Origin: Fulvimarina pelagi HTCC2506
Lineage (GTDB): Bacteria > Pseudomonadota > Alphaproteobacteria > Rhizobiales > Rhizobiaceae
DNA: 64,000 nucleotides
Reading direction: 5' to 3'
Assembly (NCBI RefSeq): GCF_000153705.1
Contig: NZ_DS022272.1
Location: 2,376,268 to 2,440,267, forward strand
The translations under genes were made by a program, and so were the position numbers. The notes under the pieces are model-generated. The model saw nothing but the letters and a program-made list of their open reading frames with translations, was not told the DNA's origin and ran no database searches. Shown here piece after piece: positions 9,665-18,609 of this stretch (its first letter is position 1; each line of letters opens with the position of its first letter).

Positions 9665-10696
9665 TTGACGATACTGATCTGGATCGCGGTCGCCGCCGCC
9701 TCGACAGCCATCGTGTGGAAGGCAAGCGGCGCGCTGGAAGGTTCGAGCGAGAAGCTCTCCCGGTTTTACGGACTGCCCCCGGTCGTCCAGGGTACGATCG
9801 TTGTGGCGGTAGGCTCGAGTTTCCCAGAGCTCGCGACCACCGTCATCTCCGCACTCATCCACGGCGAGTTTCAACTCGGCGTTGCGGCGATCGTTGGCTC
9901 GGCCATCTTCAACATTCTCGTCATTCCCGCCCTCTCCGGCCTCTTCGCCAAGGAGGGGCGGCTTGAGAGCAGCCGCGAACTCGTCTTCAAGGAAGCGCAG
10001 TTTTACATGATTTCTGTCGCAGTGCTGCTGCTCACCTTTTGTTTCGCCGTCATCTACTTCCCGGTCGAATCAGGCGCAGACACCGTGGCAGGCGAGGTCA
10101 ATCGGCTGCTCGCGCTTATCCCGCTCGGGCTCTATGCCCTCTACATCTGCGTCCAGTATCTTGAAACCGTCGAGAGCACGCAGGACAACGATAGCGGAAA
10201 CGTTTCGGTCGGCAGACAATGGGCGATCTTTGCAGGCTCACTCCTCGCCATCGTCATCGGCGTGGAGGGGTTGGTGCGCTCGGCGATCCGATTCGGAGAA
10301 ATCTTCGACACACCGAGCTTTCTCTGGGGCTTCACGGTGATCGCGGCCGGCACGTCAATCCCGGACGCCTTCATCTCAGTGCGCGCGGCGCGCAAAGGTG
10401 ACGGAGTCATCTCTATCGGCAACGTCCTCGGCTCGAATATTTTCGATCTTCTGGTTGCGATCCCCGCTGGAGTGATGGTCGCAGGAGCGACCGTCATCGT
10501 GTTTTCGGTCGCCGCACCCTTGATGGGTTTGCTCACGCTCGCGACGATCGCACTCTTCGTGGCCTTGCGGACTTCAATGGTGCTGAAGCGACGCGAATGC
10601 GTAATGCTGCTCGGGCTCTACGTCGTGATCGTCGTTTGGGTCGTGCTGGAGAGCTTCGGCGTCACAACGATGATGCGCGGACTTCTCGCAGGCTAA
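9665..10696 (+). CDS. Ca2+/cation antiporter family membrane protein
   Basis: This 343-residue inner-membrane protein has about ten hydrophobic segments in two halves. The two signature alpha-repeats are visible: GTIVVAVGSSFPELATTVIS with GSAIFNILVIP near 40-85, and GFTVIAAGTSIPDAFISVRA with GNVLGSNIFDLLVAIP near 220-265. This inverted duplication defines the Na+/Ca2+ exchanger superfamily. The ion is probably Ca2+ exchanged for Na+ or H+. The start is a TTG; no ATG or GTG lies in frame between it and the upstream in-frame stop at 9563. Its stop overlaps the end of the convergent xylulokinase gene by a few bases. Confidence 0.85.
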   Translation: MTILIWIAVAAASTAIVWKASGALEGSSEKLSRFYGLPPVVQGTIVVAVGSSFPELATTVISALIHGEFQLGVAAIVGSAIFNILVIPALSGLFAKEGRLESSRELVFKEAQFYMISVAVLLLTFCFAVIYFPVESGADTVAGEVNRLLALIPLGLYALYICVQYLETVESTQDNDSGNVSVGRQWAIFAGSLLAIVIGVEGLVRSAIRFGEIFDTPSFLWGFTVIAAGTSIPDAFISVRAARKGDGVISIGNVLGSNIFDLLVAIPAGVMVAGATVIVFSVAAPLMGLLTLATIALFVALRTSMVLKRRECVMLLGLYVVIVVWVVLESFGVTTMMRGLLAG

Positions 10697-12171
10697 GCTG
10701 GCGCGTCGGATCCGGAATCCCGGGCAAGAGCTGCGATCGCCGGGTAGAGCGCGCGGTAGCGACCATAGGCTTCCTCGAAAGCGCCCTCGAGATCCGTGAG
10801 CGGCTCAAAGCTCTCTGCGATTGGCGGCATGGTCATGACTGTAGACGGGTCTTCGCCCGTCGCGGCGCATCGGCCGAGGCGGGCCGCGCCCAGAGCGGCC
10901 CCGAAATCACCGGCTTCGGGAAGCACGATCTCGGTCTTCAGGACGGTCGCCAACAGTTGCAGCCAGTAGGCCGAACGTGCACCGGCACCGACCGCCACCA
11001 GCCGCTTCGGGCGCGAAGATGCGGCGCCGGCCTCCAGGCAATCGCGCATCGAAAAGGCGACACCCTCCATCACGGATCGAATCATCGCCGGGCGGTCGGT
11101 ATCGGCTTCCAGCCCCGCGAAGACGCCGCGGATTTCGGCGTCGTTATGCGGCGTGCGCTCACCCGAGAGGTAGGGGAGGAAGGTCAGCCGTCCTGGCGCT
11201 GAAACATGCTCGCCGAGTGAACCTGTCAGGTCGCCCGGTTTTTCCTGCAGAAGCTTGGAGAGCCATTCGATAGAGCCGGCGGCGGACAGGGTAACGCCCA
11301 TCTGGTGCCACAAACCGGGAATTGCGTGGCAGAACGTGTGGATCGCAGTTTCGGGCGCCGGTTCGTAGCCGGCTGCAGGTGTGAAGAGGACACCTGAGGT
11401 GCCAAGCGAGAGAAACCCACTGCCAGGCTCCGAGACGCCCACCCCGCAGGCCGAAGCCGCGTTGTCACCCGCCCCTCCAGCGACCCTTACCCCCCTTCTG
11501 AGCCCGAAACGCTCGGCGAGGTCGACACGCAACTCACCCGAGGCCTCAGTCCCTTCGACGAGGCGCGGCATGTGAGAGCGGGACAGATGCGTGCGCTCCA
11601 GCATCCGGTCCGACCAGTCGCGCGCGCCGGTATCGAGCCAGGAGGTTCCCGCAGCATCGGACATCTCGGAGACGCGCTCGCCGGTGAGCCAGAGCCGCAG
11701 ATAGTCCTTCGGCAGAAGGACTGCGGCGACTTTGCCGAAGATATCTGGCTCGTGGGCACGCACCCAGTCGAGCTTTGGCGCCGTAAATCCGGGAAACACG
11801 ATGTTGCCGGTGATCTGCCGCGCTTCGGCATCGTCGAGGGCAGCGGCTTCCTTGGCCGCGCGCGTATCGTTCCAGAGGATGCAGGGTCGCAGCGGAACTT
11901 CGGCCTCGTCGATGAGCGTCGCCCCATGCATGTGGCCGGAAAGGCCGATACCCTCGACGGCTGCGAGCATCTCCGCATGGTCGCGCTTCAGTTCAGAGAG
12001 AACGGACTCGCAGGCGACGATCCAGCTTTCCGGATTCTGCTCGGACCATCCGAACGCTGGTCGCTCGACCGTCAGATGCGCGGTAGCCGAAGCGATCGGC
12101 TTACCGTCCTCGCCGACGAGAAGCGCCTTAAGCGAAGAGGTCCCGAGATCGAGGCCGAGCGTGACGGTCAT
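10693..12171 (-). CDS. xylB: Xylulokinase
   Basis: This 492-residue FGGY-family kinase phosphorylates D-xylulose to xylulose 5-phosphate in the cytoplasm. The N-terminal phosphate-binding motif LGLDLGTSSLKALL starts at residue 4. MHGATLID and LWNDTRA form the sugar site, and the C-terminal signature GVAFSMRDCLE and VAVGAGARSAYWLQ follows. The ATG at 12171 is chosen over an in-frame start 69 bases upstream because it gives the standard family N-terminus and has GGAAG just upstream. No xylose isomerase or xylose transporter genes are nearby, so it stands alone. A ribulokinase or other FGGY sugar kinase is less likely. Confidence 0.88.
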   Translation of the reverse strand: MTVTLGLDLGTSSLKALLVGEDGKPIASATAHLTVERPAFGWSEQNPESWIVACESVLSELKRDHAEMLAAVEGIGLSGHMHGATLIDEAEVPLRPCILWNDTRAAKEAAALDDAEARQITGNIVFPGFTAPKLDWVRAHEPDIFGKVAAVLLPKDYLRLWLTGERVSEMSDAAGTSWLDTGARDWSDRMLERTHLSRSHMPRLVEGTEASGELRVDLAERFGLRRGVRVAGGAGDNAASACGVGVSEPGSGFLSLGTSGVLFTPAAGYEPAPETAIHTFCHAIPGLWHQMGVTLSAAGSIEWLSKLLQEKPGDLTGSLGEHVSAPGRLTFLPYLSGERTPHNDAEIRGVFAGLEADTDRPAMIRSVMEGVAFSMRDCLEAGAASSRPKRLVAVGAGARSAYWLQLLATVLKTEIVLPEAGDFGAALGAARLGRCAATGEDPSTVMTMPPIAESFEPLTDLEGAFEEAYGRYRALYPAIAALARDSGSDAPA

Positions 12172-12628
12172 GATGTCTTCCAGCTTTGCGATGGGTTCAA
12201 AATCGCCGGCATCCTGCCGCCGAACTTCGTCTTTCCGCAACCCTGCCCTCGCCTTGCTTTCCCCGCGATGGCGGTGACAGGGCGCGTGGGCTGCCTCGCG
12301 CGCAATTCCGTGACAAGTATATTTATGACCGGCCCGCCAGGGCTATTCCGATCATCTTACGCAAGGAAAGTGAAATCGAGAACTCGAGCCAGACCTATTA
12401 GGCCTGTCCAAATATTAATGCGCCCAACCTGAATTTATATGAACCGTCAAGCATACCGCGCATTGTGGGACCAGAAGCGACAACACAGCGTTTCACAGAC
12501 GATCGATGCGGTCGGGGAGAGATGGCGGAAGAATGTCTTACGAGATCGATCCATCGTTTCCCGCGGCCGAATTCAAACCAGGGACCGGCGATGGTCCGAT
12601 CCCTTCAAAACAGCAAGAGGACTTCACG
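12172..12628. other. Intergenic region between xylB and a small exported protein gene
   Basis: This 457-base gap lies between divergent genes. It is slightly AT-richer at 12300-12440, where promoters for both directions are expected. AAGAGG at 12615-12620 is the ribosome site of the next gene. I see no supported gene or RNA here. Confidence 0.5.
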
Positions 12629-13114
12629 ATGAGGAAGCTACTTCTCGCAACATCCATCATCGCACTCGGCATGAGTCCGGCCCTTGCCCAGACCGGCGAT
12701 TCTCCGAGCGACATGACGAACGGCAGCACCGGCGCCGCAGCGACCTCCGAGTCGGATGCCGCGCCGCCGGCGACGTCGGAGTCGACCACCGGCGCCACGA
12801 GCAACGCGCCGATGTCGACGGAGGATATGGTCGCTTCGCAGGAAAAGGTGCTGAACGCCCTTGAAGAGGCCGGTTACACCGACGCCGAGATCATGGATGC
12901 GGCCTATATGGTGCAGGCCCAGACGCCGGACGGTGAGCAGGTCCTCATGATGATCGACACCAGCGGTCGAGTCATGGGCGCTCAGCGCGCACCTGAAAGT
13001 GGCGCCGCCGCCAACGGCAGCTCCTCCAGTACGGATTCGATGGACAGCGAGTCGGGTTCAGGCTCGATGGACGATTCCTCGAATGCCGAGGAACTGGACG
13101 GAGCATCCAACTGA
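12629..13114 (+). CDS. Small exported acidic protein, unknown function
   Basis: This 161-residue protein starts with a clear Sec signal peptide, MRKLLLATSIIALGMSPALA, cut after residue 20, so it should be periplasmic or secreted. A Ser/Thr/Ala/Asp-rich linker follows (21-60). Next comes a compact domain with EKVLNALEEAGYTDAEIMDA and QTPDGEQVLMMIDTSGRVMG (about 70-115), which looks like the short PepSY-like sensor proteins found in many rhizobia. The tail is low-complexity Ser/Asp/Glu. The ATG at 12629 is preceded by AAGAGG at a good distance. A strong terminator follows at 13151, so it is probably a single-gene unit. The function is unknown. Confidence 0.7.
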   Translation: MRKLLLATSIIALGMSPALAQTGDSPSDMTNGSTGAAATSESDAAPPATSESTTGATSNAPMSTEDMVASQEKVLNALEEAGYTDAEIMDAAYMVQAQTPDGEQVLMMIDTSGRVMGAQRAPESGAAANGSSSSTDSMDSESGSGSMDDSSNAEELDGASN

Positions 13115-13150
13115 GTCCCGTTCATCGCTGACCAAACGGCGAAACAATCG

Positions 13151-13186
13151 AACCGGCGCGCTTATAAAGGGCGTGCCGGTTTTTTC
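13151..13186 (+). terminator. Rho-independent terminator after the small exported protein gene
   Basis: AACCGGCGCGC pairs with GCGTGCCGGTT, with one G-U pair and a 9-base loop, and a run of T follows directly. It lies 37 bases after the stop codon at 13114. Confidence 0.85.
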
Positions 13187-13552
13187 GTGCGCGATCAGTT
13201 AGGTTTGCCAAGACAGTCTCTCAGGGATCCGGCGAGATCGAGGCGCACCCGCATCGGCAAGGACCGAAAGCATTCGCGCGCGCGATCCATCCGTTCCTTG
13301 CGCCCAAACCGCTTTTAATGCGCACCCATGATGTCGTCCAGATAGAGAAAGTCTGGTGCGGCATAATCATGAAACCGAGCTGGCCATTTCTTGCATGAGG
13401 GGTGCCCAGATCGCATTCGCGCATTCAGTCGTCGATATCTCGGTCACGGCGTGCTCCTGCTCGAACTGCCATGCGGCATGATCTTCAGTGTTGAAGACTC
13501 GCGCTCTCTTCGAATTGTGAACGGTGCGGCCATCCGGCTGTAATGGAACCGT

Positions 13553-13576
13553 TGCGGAATAAGTTTATTTTCCGCA
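13553..13576. promoter_or_regulatory. Palindrome upstream of dps
   Basis: TGCGGAA and TTCCGCA form a perfect 7-base inverted repeat around a 10-base AT-rich centre, about 95 bases upstream of the dps start. It may be an operator for stress or iron control of dps, or a hairpin. A GGAAC at 13545 resembles the -35 box of the alphaproteobacterial general stress sigma factor, but its spacing to the next GTT (13 bases) is too short for a normal site. Confidence 0.35.
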
Positions 13577-13669
13577 GCGAAACGCCCGTAGGCTTGCTGC
13601 TGCAACCGAGCAGGCCAGCCTCCCGATTTTGGGCAAACATCGTCAAAACCACCCGCGAGGTTCAGTATC

Positions 13670-14179
13670 ATGGCAACGAATGGCCAGGCGTCTCTGCACG
13701 CAACGAAACATCCTCTTTCTGAAAATACACGCGGCGCGATGGTGCAGCTTCTTCAAACCCATCTCGCGACGGCGCTCGACCTTACCTACCAGACGAAGCA
13801 GGCCCACTGGAATGTGAAAGGGCTTAATTTCATCGCAGTCCATAAGCTTTTCGACGAGTTGCATGAGACGACAGAAGAGTTCGTCGACGACATCGCCGAG
13901 CGGCTGACGGCGCTTGGCGGCCAGGCCCACGGTACTGTGCAGGCCGCTTCGGAGAACACGCTTCTCGATCCCTATCCGCTCGATCTCATCGACTCCGAGG
14001 CGCATCTCCGGCGGCTCTCGGATTCCTACGCCAAGTGGTCGGCGAAGCTCATGAAAGGCATCGACGAGGCGAGTGAAGCCGGCGACGATCTGACCGAAGA
14101 TCTTCTTACCGAGGTTGGGCGCGGCATCGACGAAGGTCTTTATTTCCTCGAGAGCCATTTCCAGGCTGTCGAGACCTGA
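13670..14179 (+). CDS. dps: Dps-family DNA starvation/iron-storage protein
   Basis: This 169-residue ferritin-like protein forms dodecamers that bind DNA and oxidise iron with hydrogen peroxide in stressed cells. The ferroxidase signature is clear: QAHWNVKG near residue 42, then KLFDELHETTEEFVDDIAER near 57-76, carrying the conserved His, Asp and Glu ligands shared between subunits. The start at 13670 has GAGG 9 bases upstream. A terminator follows at 14212, so it is a single-gene unit. The basic, disordered N-terminus (about 20 residues) is the usual DNA-contact region. Confidence 0.92.
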   Translation: MATNGQASLHATKHPLSENTRGAMVQLLQTHLATALDLTYQTKQAHWNVKGLNFIAVHKLFDELHETTEEFVDDIAERLTALGGQAHGTVQAASENTLLDPYPLDLIDSEAHLRRLSDSYAKWSAKLMKGIDEASEAGDDLTEDLLTEVGRGIDEGLYFLESHFQAVET

Positions 14180-14211
14180 TCGATCCACATCCAGCCAAAT
14201 TGGCGATCCCG

Positions 14212-14243
14212 AAAGCGCCGTGGCTACGCCGCGGCGCTTTTGT
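14212..14243 (+). terminator. Rho-independent terminator after dps
   Basis: AAAGCGCCG pairs perfectly with CGGCGCTTT across an 11-base loop, followed by TTG. It lies 33 bases after the dps stop and just before the priA start. Confidence 0.75.
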
Positions 14244-14276
14244 TATGTGCCGCAGCCGACTCCTATATCCTCGCCC

Positions 14277-16505
14277 ATGGCGAAACCCCTCGAATCAGGA
14301 GCCGGCGTGACGGCCAATGGCGACCTCTTTCCGCAGACGACCGTGCCCGTCCTCGTGCCGCTTCCGGTCGACCGGCCGTACTCGTACGCGGTGCCGGAGG
14401 GGATGGCAGTCGAGCCGGGCTCGATCGTCCAGGTGCCGCTCGGTCCCCGTCAGGTGGCGGGCGTTGTCTGGGAAGCGACCGGCTTGAATGGCGATGAGGT
14501 CGACTCGAAGAAGCTCCGACCGATTACGCAACTCTTCGACTGCCCACCTATCGGCGCCGACATGCGCCGATTCATCGACTGGGTCGCCGACTATACGCTG
14601 TCTCCGCCCGGTCTCGTCGCCCGCATGGCGCTCCGCGCGCCGGCCGCCTTCGATCCCGAACCCTGGATTGAAGGCCTGGAAGCGACCGAGGCTCGCCCCG
14701 AACGGATGACGGACGCGCGCCGGCGCATCTTCGGGGCGGCGGAGGAAGCACTCGTCTGGACGAAGTCGGGCCTTGCCCACGCCGCTGGCGTCACGCCCTC
14801 CGTGGTGGACGGCTTGATGAAGCTGGGCGCGTTCAGAGCGGTGAAGTTCCCGCCGCCGCCTGCCGTTGCCGAACCTGACACGAGCTACGGTCGAGCCGAG
14901 TTGAGCGAGGAGCAGAGCGAGGTTGCGGGCGAACTTGCCGCGACAGGCTGCCAGAACGAATTTTCGGTCACGCTGCTCGAGGGTGTTACCGGATCGGGCA
15001 AGACAGAAGTTTATTTCGAGGCCGTGGCATCGGCGCTCGATGCCGGAAAGCAGGTCCTCATCCTCCTGCCGGAAATTGCCCTCACCCAAAGCTTCCTCGA
15101 CCGCTTTCACGAGCGCTTCGGCGCGCCCCCTGCCGAATGGCATTCCGACATCGCTCCGAGGATGCGCGAGAAGATTTGGCGGCAGGTCACGGAGGGTCGC
15201 GTGCGCGTCGTCGCCGGCGCGAGGTCCGCGCTTTTCCTGCCGTTCAAGGAGTTGGGGCTCGTTGTCGTCGACGAAGAACACGACCCTGCCTACAAACAGG
15301 AGGATCGCACATTCTACCACGCGCGAGACATGGCGGTGGTGCGCGGCCGCGTCGGCGGCTTCCCGGTCATCCTCGCCTCTGCAACGCCCTCGGTGGAGAC
15401 ACGGGTGAACGCGGATCTTGGCCGCTACCGGCATCTGCGCCTCGAAGCCCGCTATGCCGAGGCTTCGCTGCCCGATCTTTCGCTTGTCGACATGCGCCAT
15501 GCCCCGCCGCCACGAGGCCGCTTTGTTTCACCGCTTCTCCTCACCGCGATCAAGGAGACGGTGGCGCGCGGCGAGCAGGCGCTGCTCTTTCTTAACCGCC
15601 GCGGCTATGCACCCCTCACGCTTTGCCGCGTCTGCGGCCATCGCTTCCAGTGCGCGTCCTGCTCGACATGGCTCGTCGACCACCGCCTTCGCGGCATCCT
15701 GCAATGCCACCACTGCGGCTTTCAGACCGCGCGGCCGGAAGCCTGTCCGGAATGCGGGACGCTTGATCATCTTGTCGCCTGCGGGCCCGGTGTCGAGCGG
15801 ATCGCGGAAGAGATGCTTACCGATCTGCCCCACGCGCGCACAATACTCCTGTCTTCGGATTTGCCTGGCGGCGCGAGGCGCCTGCGACGGGAGCTCGAAG
15901 CAATCGCCGATGGAGAAGCAGATATCGTCATCGGCACTCAGCTTGTCGCGAAGGGCCACCACTTTCCGATGATGACGTTGGTAGGCGCGATCGATGCTGA
16001 TCTTGGCCTTGCGAATGGCGACCCCCGTGCGGCCGAACGCACCTTTCAGCTTCTCCATCAGGTTACCGGACGAGCAGGCCGAACGGGAAAGGCAAGCCGC
16101 GGGCTTATCCAGACGTATCAGAGCGAGCATCCGGTGATGCAGGCAATTGCCTCGGGAGATGCGGAGACCTTCTATGCGCGCGAGATCGCCGAGCGAGAGC
16201 GTTCGCAGCTGCCACCCTTCGGTCGCCTCGCCGCGATCGTCGTTTCGGCGAATTCGAAGAAGGAGGCCGAGGACTACGCCCGGCAGGTTCGGCAAGCCGC
16301 GCCGGACGATCCCGACCTCGAAATGCTCGGCCCGGCCGAGGCGCCGCTTGCTGTTCTGCGCGGCCGGCATCGCTTCCGCCTTCTCGTCCAGGGTTCGCGC
16401 CGTGCCCCGCTTCAGTCCTATTTGCGTGCAACCCTCAACCGCGCTGCGGCACCGCGGGGGTCGGTGCAGATGCAAATCGACATTGACCCACAGAGCTTTT
16501 TGTGA
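14277..16505 (+). CDS. priA: Primosomal replication protein N' (PriA helicase)
   Basis: This 742-residue DNA helicase reloads the replisome at stalled forks. It has an N-terminal DNA-binding region with PYSYAVPEGMAVEPGSIVQV (about 35-60), Walker A GVTGSGKTEVYFEA near 240, and the DEEH box VVVDEEHDPAYKQED near 335. A zinc-binding cysteine cluster (CRVCGHRFQCASC, CHHCG, CPECG) lies near 450-495. Helicase motifs V-VI include GTQLVAKGHHFPMMTLVG and QVTGRAGRTGKASRG. The frame is open further upstream into dps, but the ATG at 14277 lies after the dps terminator and gives a normal N-terminus. Its position upstream of the ATP synthase genes matches other rhizobia. Confidence 0.93.
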   Translation: MAKPLESGAGVTANGDLFPQTTVPVLVPLPVDRPYSYAVPEGMAVEPGSIVQVPLGPRQVAGVVWEATGLNGDEVDSKKLRPITQLFDCPPIGADMRRFIDWVADYTLSPPGLVARMALRAPAAFDPEPWIEGLEATEARPERMTDARRRIFGAAEEALVWTKSGLAHAAGVTPSVVDGLMKLGAFRAVKFPPPPAVAEPDTSYGRAELSEEQSEVAGELAATGCQNEFSVTLLEGVTGSGKTEVYFEAVASALDAGKQVLILLPEIALTQSFLDRFHERFGAPPAEWHSDIAPRMREKIWRQVTEGRVRVVAGARSALFLPFKELGLVVVDEEHDPAYKQEDRTFYHARDMAVVRGRVGGFPVILASATPSVETRVNADLGRYRHLRLEARYAEASLPDLSLVDMRHAPPPRGRFVSPLLLTAIKETVARGEQALLFLNRRGYAPLTLCRVCGHRFQCASCSTWLVDHRLRGILQCHHCGFQTARPEACPECGTLDHLVACGPGVERIAEEMLTDLPHARTILLSSDLPGGARRLRRELEAIADGEADIVIGTQLVAKGHHFPMMTLVGAIDADLGLANGDPRAAERTFQLLHQVTGRAGRTGKASRGLIQTYQSEHPVMQAIASGDAETFYAREIAERERSQLPPFGRLAAIVVSANSKKEAEDYARQVRQAAPDDPDLEMLGPAEAPLAVLRGRHRFRLLVQGSRRAPLQSYLRATLNRAAAPRGSVQMQIDIDPQSFL

Positions 16506-16559
16506 CGTTGCGCTTTAAGCCTTACGTAACGATATATTGGACAAGGGAGGAATGGATCG

Positions 16560-17174
16560 GTGAGACTTTTGGGATCGAGGACGTTTCGCCCGCTTGGGAT
16601 CGGCCTCTTGGCGCTGACATCGCTCGCGGCCGTCGTCATGTCCGCCAGCGCACAGAGCGAGTCCGGTAACGAAGAAGCTGCCCCGCCGCCGCCATTCGAA
16701 AGCACCCAGCCCGGCCAGAGCGCACAGCCAAATGTCAGCGAGCAGGCGCAGGGTCTGCATCTCGGCGAGCTTCACTGGGCGCCGATTGAAAGCCAATGCG
16801 GCTTTACCGGCGGCGCGAATGCCGTCCCCGAAATGGAAACGAAGGAGGCGCAGCCCCTCGTCTTCGTGACCATGGCCTCGGCAATGCCCGACCGCACTTC
16901 GCTGCTGGAGCGCGGTTATATTATGGCGAACGGAATCGTGCGCGAACTCGAACGCGGCAAGTCCGCGCCGAACCGGGAAGGCACTGTCACAACGGTTTGG
17001 CGATCTGCTGGCGAGCCGCGCATCAACGTGTCGGTGGCGATCGACGAGACGAAGAAGACCGGTGGCGAGGTCGAGTACGACGGATCGATGACGGTCCACT
17101 GGGGCGACAAGAAGGAAACGGTCGAGATTCAAGGTCGCTGCATCGACCCCAGTGCAGCTTCAGGCACGCACTGA
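16560..17174 (+). CDS. Exported protein of unknown function
   Basis: This 204-residue protein has an N-terminal signal peptide (about 32 residues, ending ...SASA), then a Pro/Glu/Gln-rich stretch. A globular domain of about 130 residues follows, with two cysteines that could pair (SQCGFTGG and GRCIDPSA). The domain contains IMANGIVRELERGKSAP and VNVSVAID-like strands. I do not recognise the family. The start is a GTG at 16560, supported by GGGAGG nine bases upstream; a nearby ATG at 16552 gives only three codons before a stop. It is probably periplasmic. It lies between priA and a small membrane protein gene, all on the plus strand. Confidence 0.65.
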   Translation: MRLLGSRTFRPLGIGLLALTSLAAVVMSASAQSESGNEEAAPPPPFESTQPGQSAQPNVSEQAQGLHLGELHWAPIESQCGFTGGANAVPEMETKEAQPLVFVTMASAMPDRTSLLERGYIMANGIVRELERGKSAPNREGTVTTVWRSAGEPRINVSVAIDETKKTGGEVEYDGSMTVHWGDKKETVEIQGRCIDPSAASGTH

Positions 17175-17350
17175 GAAGTGCTTCATTCCAGGCTAGTTCG
17201 GGCCTGAAGCAGAAGCTTTAGGATATGAGAGGACGGGAGTAGCACGCCTTCTTCGGTTAATTCGGGCAATCGATCGAATGAACCGGTTTTAGTGAACGGA
17301 TATGATGGTCTATAAGCCGGTCGTCATTTCCTCAGCACATCGACCTTCCC

Positions 17351-17743
17351 ATGCAGTTTGCCGTTCCGACCGAGTTCCGCGACCTCCTCCCCTTCGTCTC
17401 GGCTTGCGTGACGATCCTTCTTGGATTGATCGCGCTCTTCGCACCGCGCCTGACCTTGCGCGCGCTCAGGCTGCAGCCTCGTGAGACGCGACCCGAGGCG
17501 GCAGGGGAACCGCGTTCGGTCATCGCTGGATTCTGGCTCGGCGTCGGGATAGTCACCCTTTTCTTCTTCGATCAGATGTTCATTCAGCTCTGTCTTGGGG
17601 CCGGCTGGCTGATGAGTGCATTCGGCCGGTTCGTCTCGATTCTCTCAGATGACGGCGTGACCCTCGTGAACTGGCTCGTTCTGCTTTTCATGCTGGCCCT
17701 TGCCTTCGCCGCTCTCGCCCCCGCTCTGGGTTTCGTCACTTGA
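17351..17743 (+). CDS. Small integral membrane protein, DUF4345-like
   Basis: This 130-residue protein has four hydrophobic segments (about 12-32, 57-76, 78-95, 105-128). GFWLGVGIVTLFFFDQ and GRFVSILSDDG resemble the short DUF4345-type membrane proteins. The assignment rests on these motifs only. No strong ribosome site precedes the ATG at 17351. It lies upstream of atpH, but 305 bases separate them, so it is probably not part of the ATP synthase operon. Confidence 0.6.
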   Translation: MQFAVPTEFRDLLPFVSACVTILLGLIALFAPRLTLRALRLQPRETRPEAAGEPRSVIAGFWLGVGIVTLFFFDQMFIQLCLGAGWLMSAFGRFVSILSDDGVTLVNWLVLLFMLALAFAALAPALGFVT

Positions 17744-18048
17744 ATTCGACAAGAGATATGCGGCTTTCGCATCCGTCGGAAGGCGAAAAACTCAAAACTT
17801 CCAAGGGTTTCGAAACTCACTCGCAGCGCTCGGCGCGACGGTTCGCCGATAGGTGCCGAAACCGCCCTTCAGTATGTTGTCGCGCCAAAAACCCTATGCT
17901 AGAGGGTCCGCTGTCTTCACGAAGGGTGATGCGGACGCGATCGTCTGCACCTCGCCCTTCTTGATATTTTCGGTGGACGGCGCACCTCCTGGCGTGATCA
18001 CAAGCTGAAAATTCAGGAACAACCAACGCGAAAGAGAAACGGTCGTCC
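17744..18048. other. Leader region of the ATP synthase operon
   Basis: This 305-base gap precedes atpH and must hold the operon promoter and 5' leader. I see no gene and no convincing -35/-10 pair. The last 60 bases are purine-rich. Confidence 0.5.
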
Positions 18049-18609
18049 GTGGCAAAATCATCCTCTCCCGTTTCGGAAGTTGCTGACCGCTACGCCCAAT
18101 CCCTCTTCGATCTTGCGCGCGAGGACGGCTCCATCGAGACCGTCGAATCCGAACTGGATGGCTTCCGCGACCTGATCGACGAGAACGCGGATGTCAGGCG
18201 TCTGGTCGAGAGCCCTGCCTTCACCGCCGATGAGCAGGCGAAGGGTGTAGAGGCGATCGTGAACAGCGCACAACCCAGCGCGTTGACCGGTAATTTTCTC
18301 AAGGTTGTCGCGAGAAATCGCCGGCTTTTCGTTCTGCCCGGCATGATTCGGCGCTTTAAGCAGCTCGCCGCCGCCCATCGTGGTGAGATCGAGGCGGAAG
18401 TAATCACCGCCAAGGAAATGAGCGACGCCGAACGCAACGAACTCAAGGACGTTCTCGGCACCTATGCCGGCAAGACCGTCACCCTTCGCGAGCGCGTCGA
18501 TCCCTCGATCCTCGGCGGACTGATCGTTCAGGTCGGTTCACGCATGGTCGACACCTCGATTCGCACCAAACTCAATTCGCTCAAGCTTGCACTGAAAGAG
18601 GTCGGCTGA
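18049..18609 (+). CDS. atpH: ATP synthase F1 subunit delta
   Basis: This 186-residue subunit forms part of the peripheral stalk that joins F1 to Fo at the inner membrane. [16 protein letters not shown] near residue 12 and the C-terminal [22 protein letters not shown] (the family signature region) are both present. The start is a GTG. The stop overlaps the atpA start (TGATG), so the two genes are translationally coupled. It is the first gene of atpHAGDC. The Fo genes are absent here, as in other alphaproteobacteria where F1 and Fo loci are split. Confidence 0.95.
   Translation: MAKSSSPVSEVADRYAQSLFDLAREDGSIETVESELDGFRDLIDENADVRRLVESPAFTADEQAKGVEAIVNSAQPSALTGNFLKVVARNRRLFVLPGMIRRFKQLAAAHRGEIEAEVITAKEMSDAERNELKDVLGTYAGKTVTLRERVDPSILGGLIVQVGSRMVDTSIRTKLNSLKLALKEVG

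Larger units (their letters stand above)
13115..13669. other. Intergenic region upstream of dps
   Basis: This 555-base gap holds the terminator at 13151-13186 and a palindrome at 13553-13576. Two short minus-strand open frames in it lack ribosome sites and recognisable sequence. The dps promoter must lie in its right half. Confidence 0.5.

Noticed and set aside
13221-13671. Two short minus-strand frames upstream of dps
   Set aside because: Neither has a ribosome site or recognisable sequence, and one crosses the dps start and the palindrome.
14295-15500. 401-codon minus-strand open frame inside priA
   Set aside because: It is antisense to the helicase core of priA and has no recognisable domain or ribosome site.
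17870-17900. Possible promoter TTGTCG...TATGCT before atpH
   Set aside because: The spacing between the two boxes is only about 12 bases, too short for a standard sigma-70 promoter.
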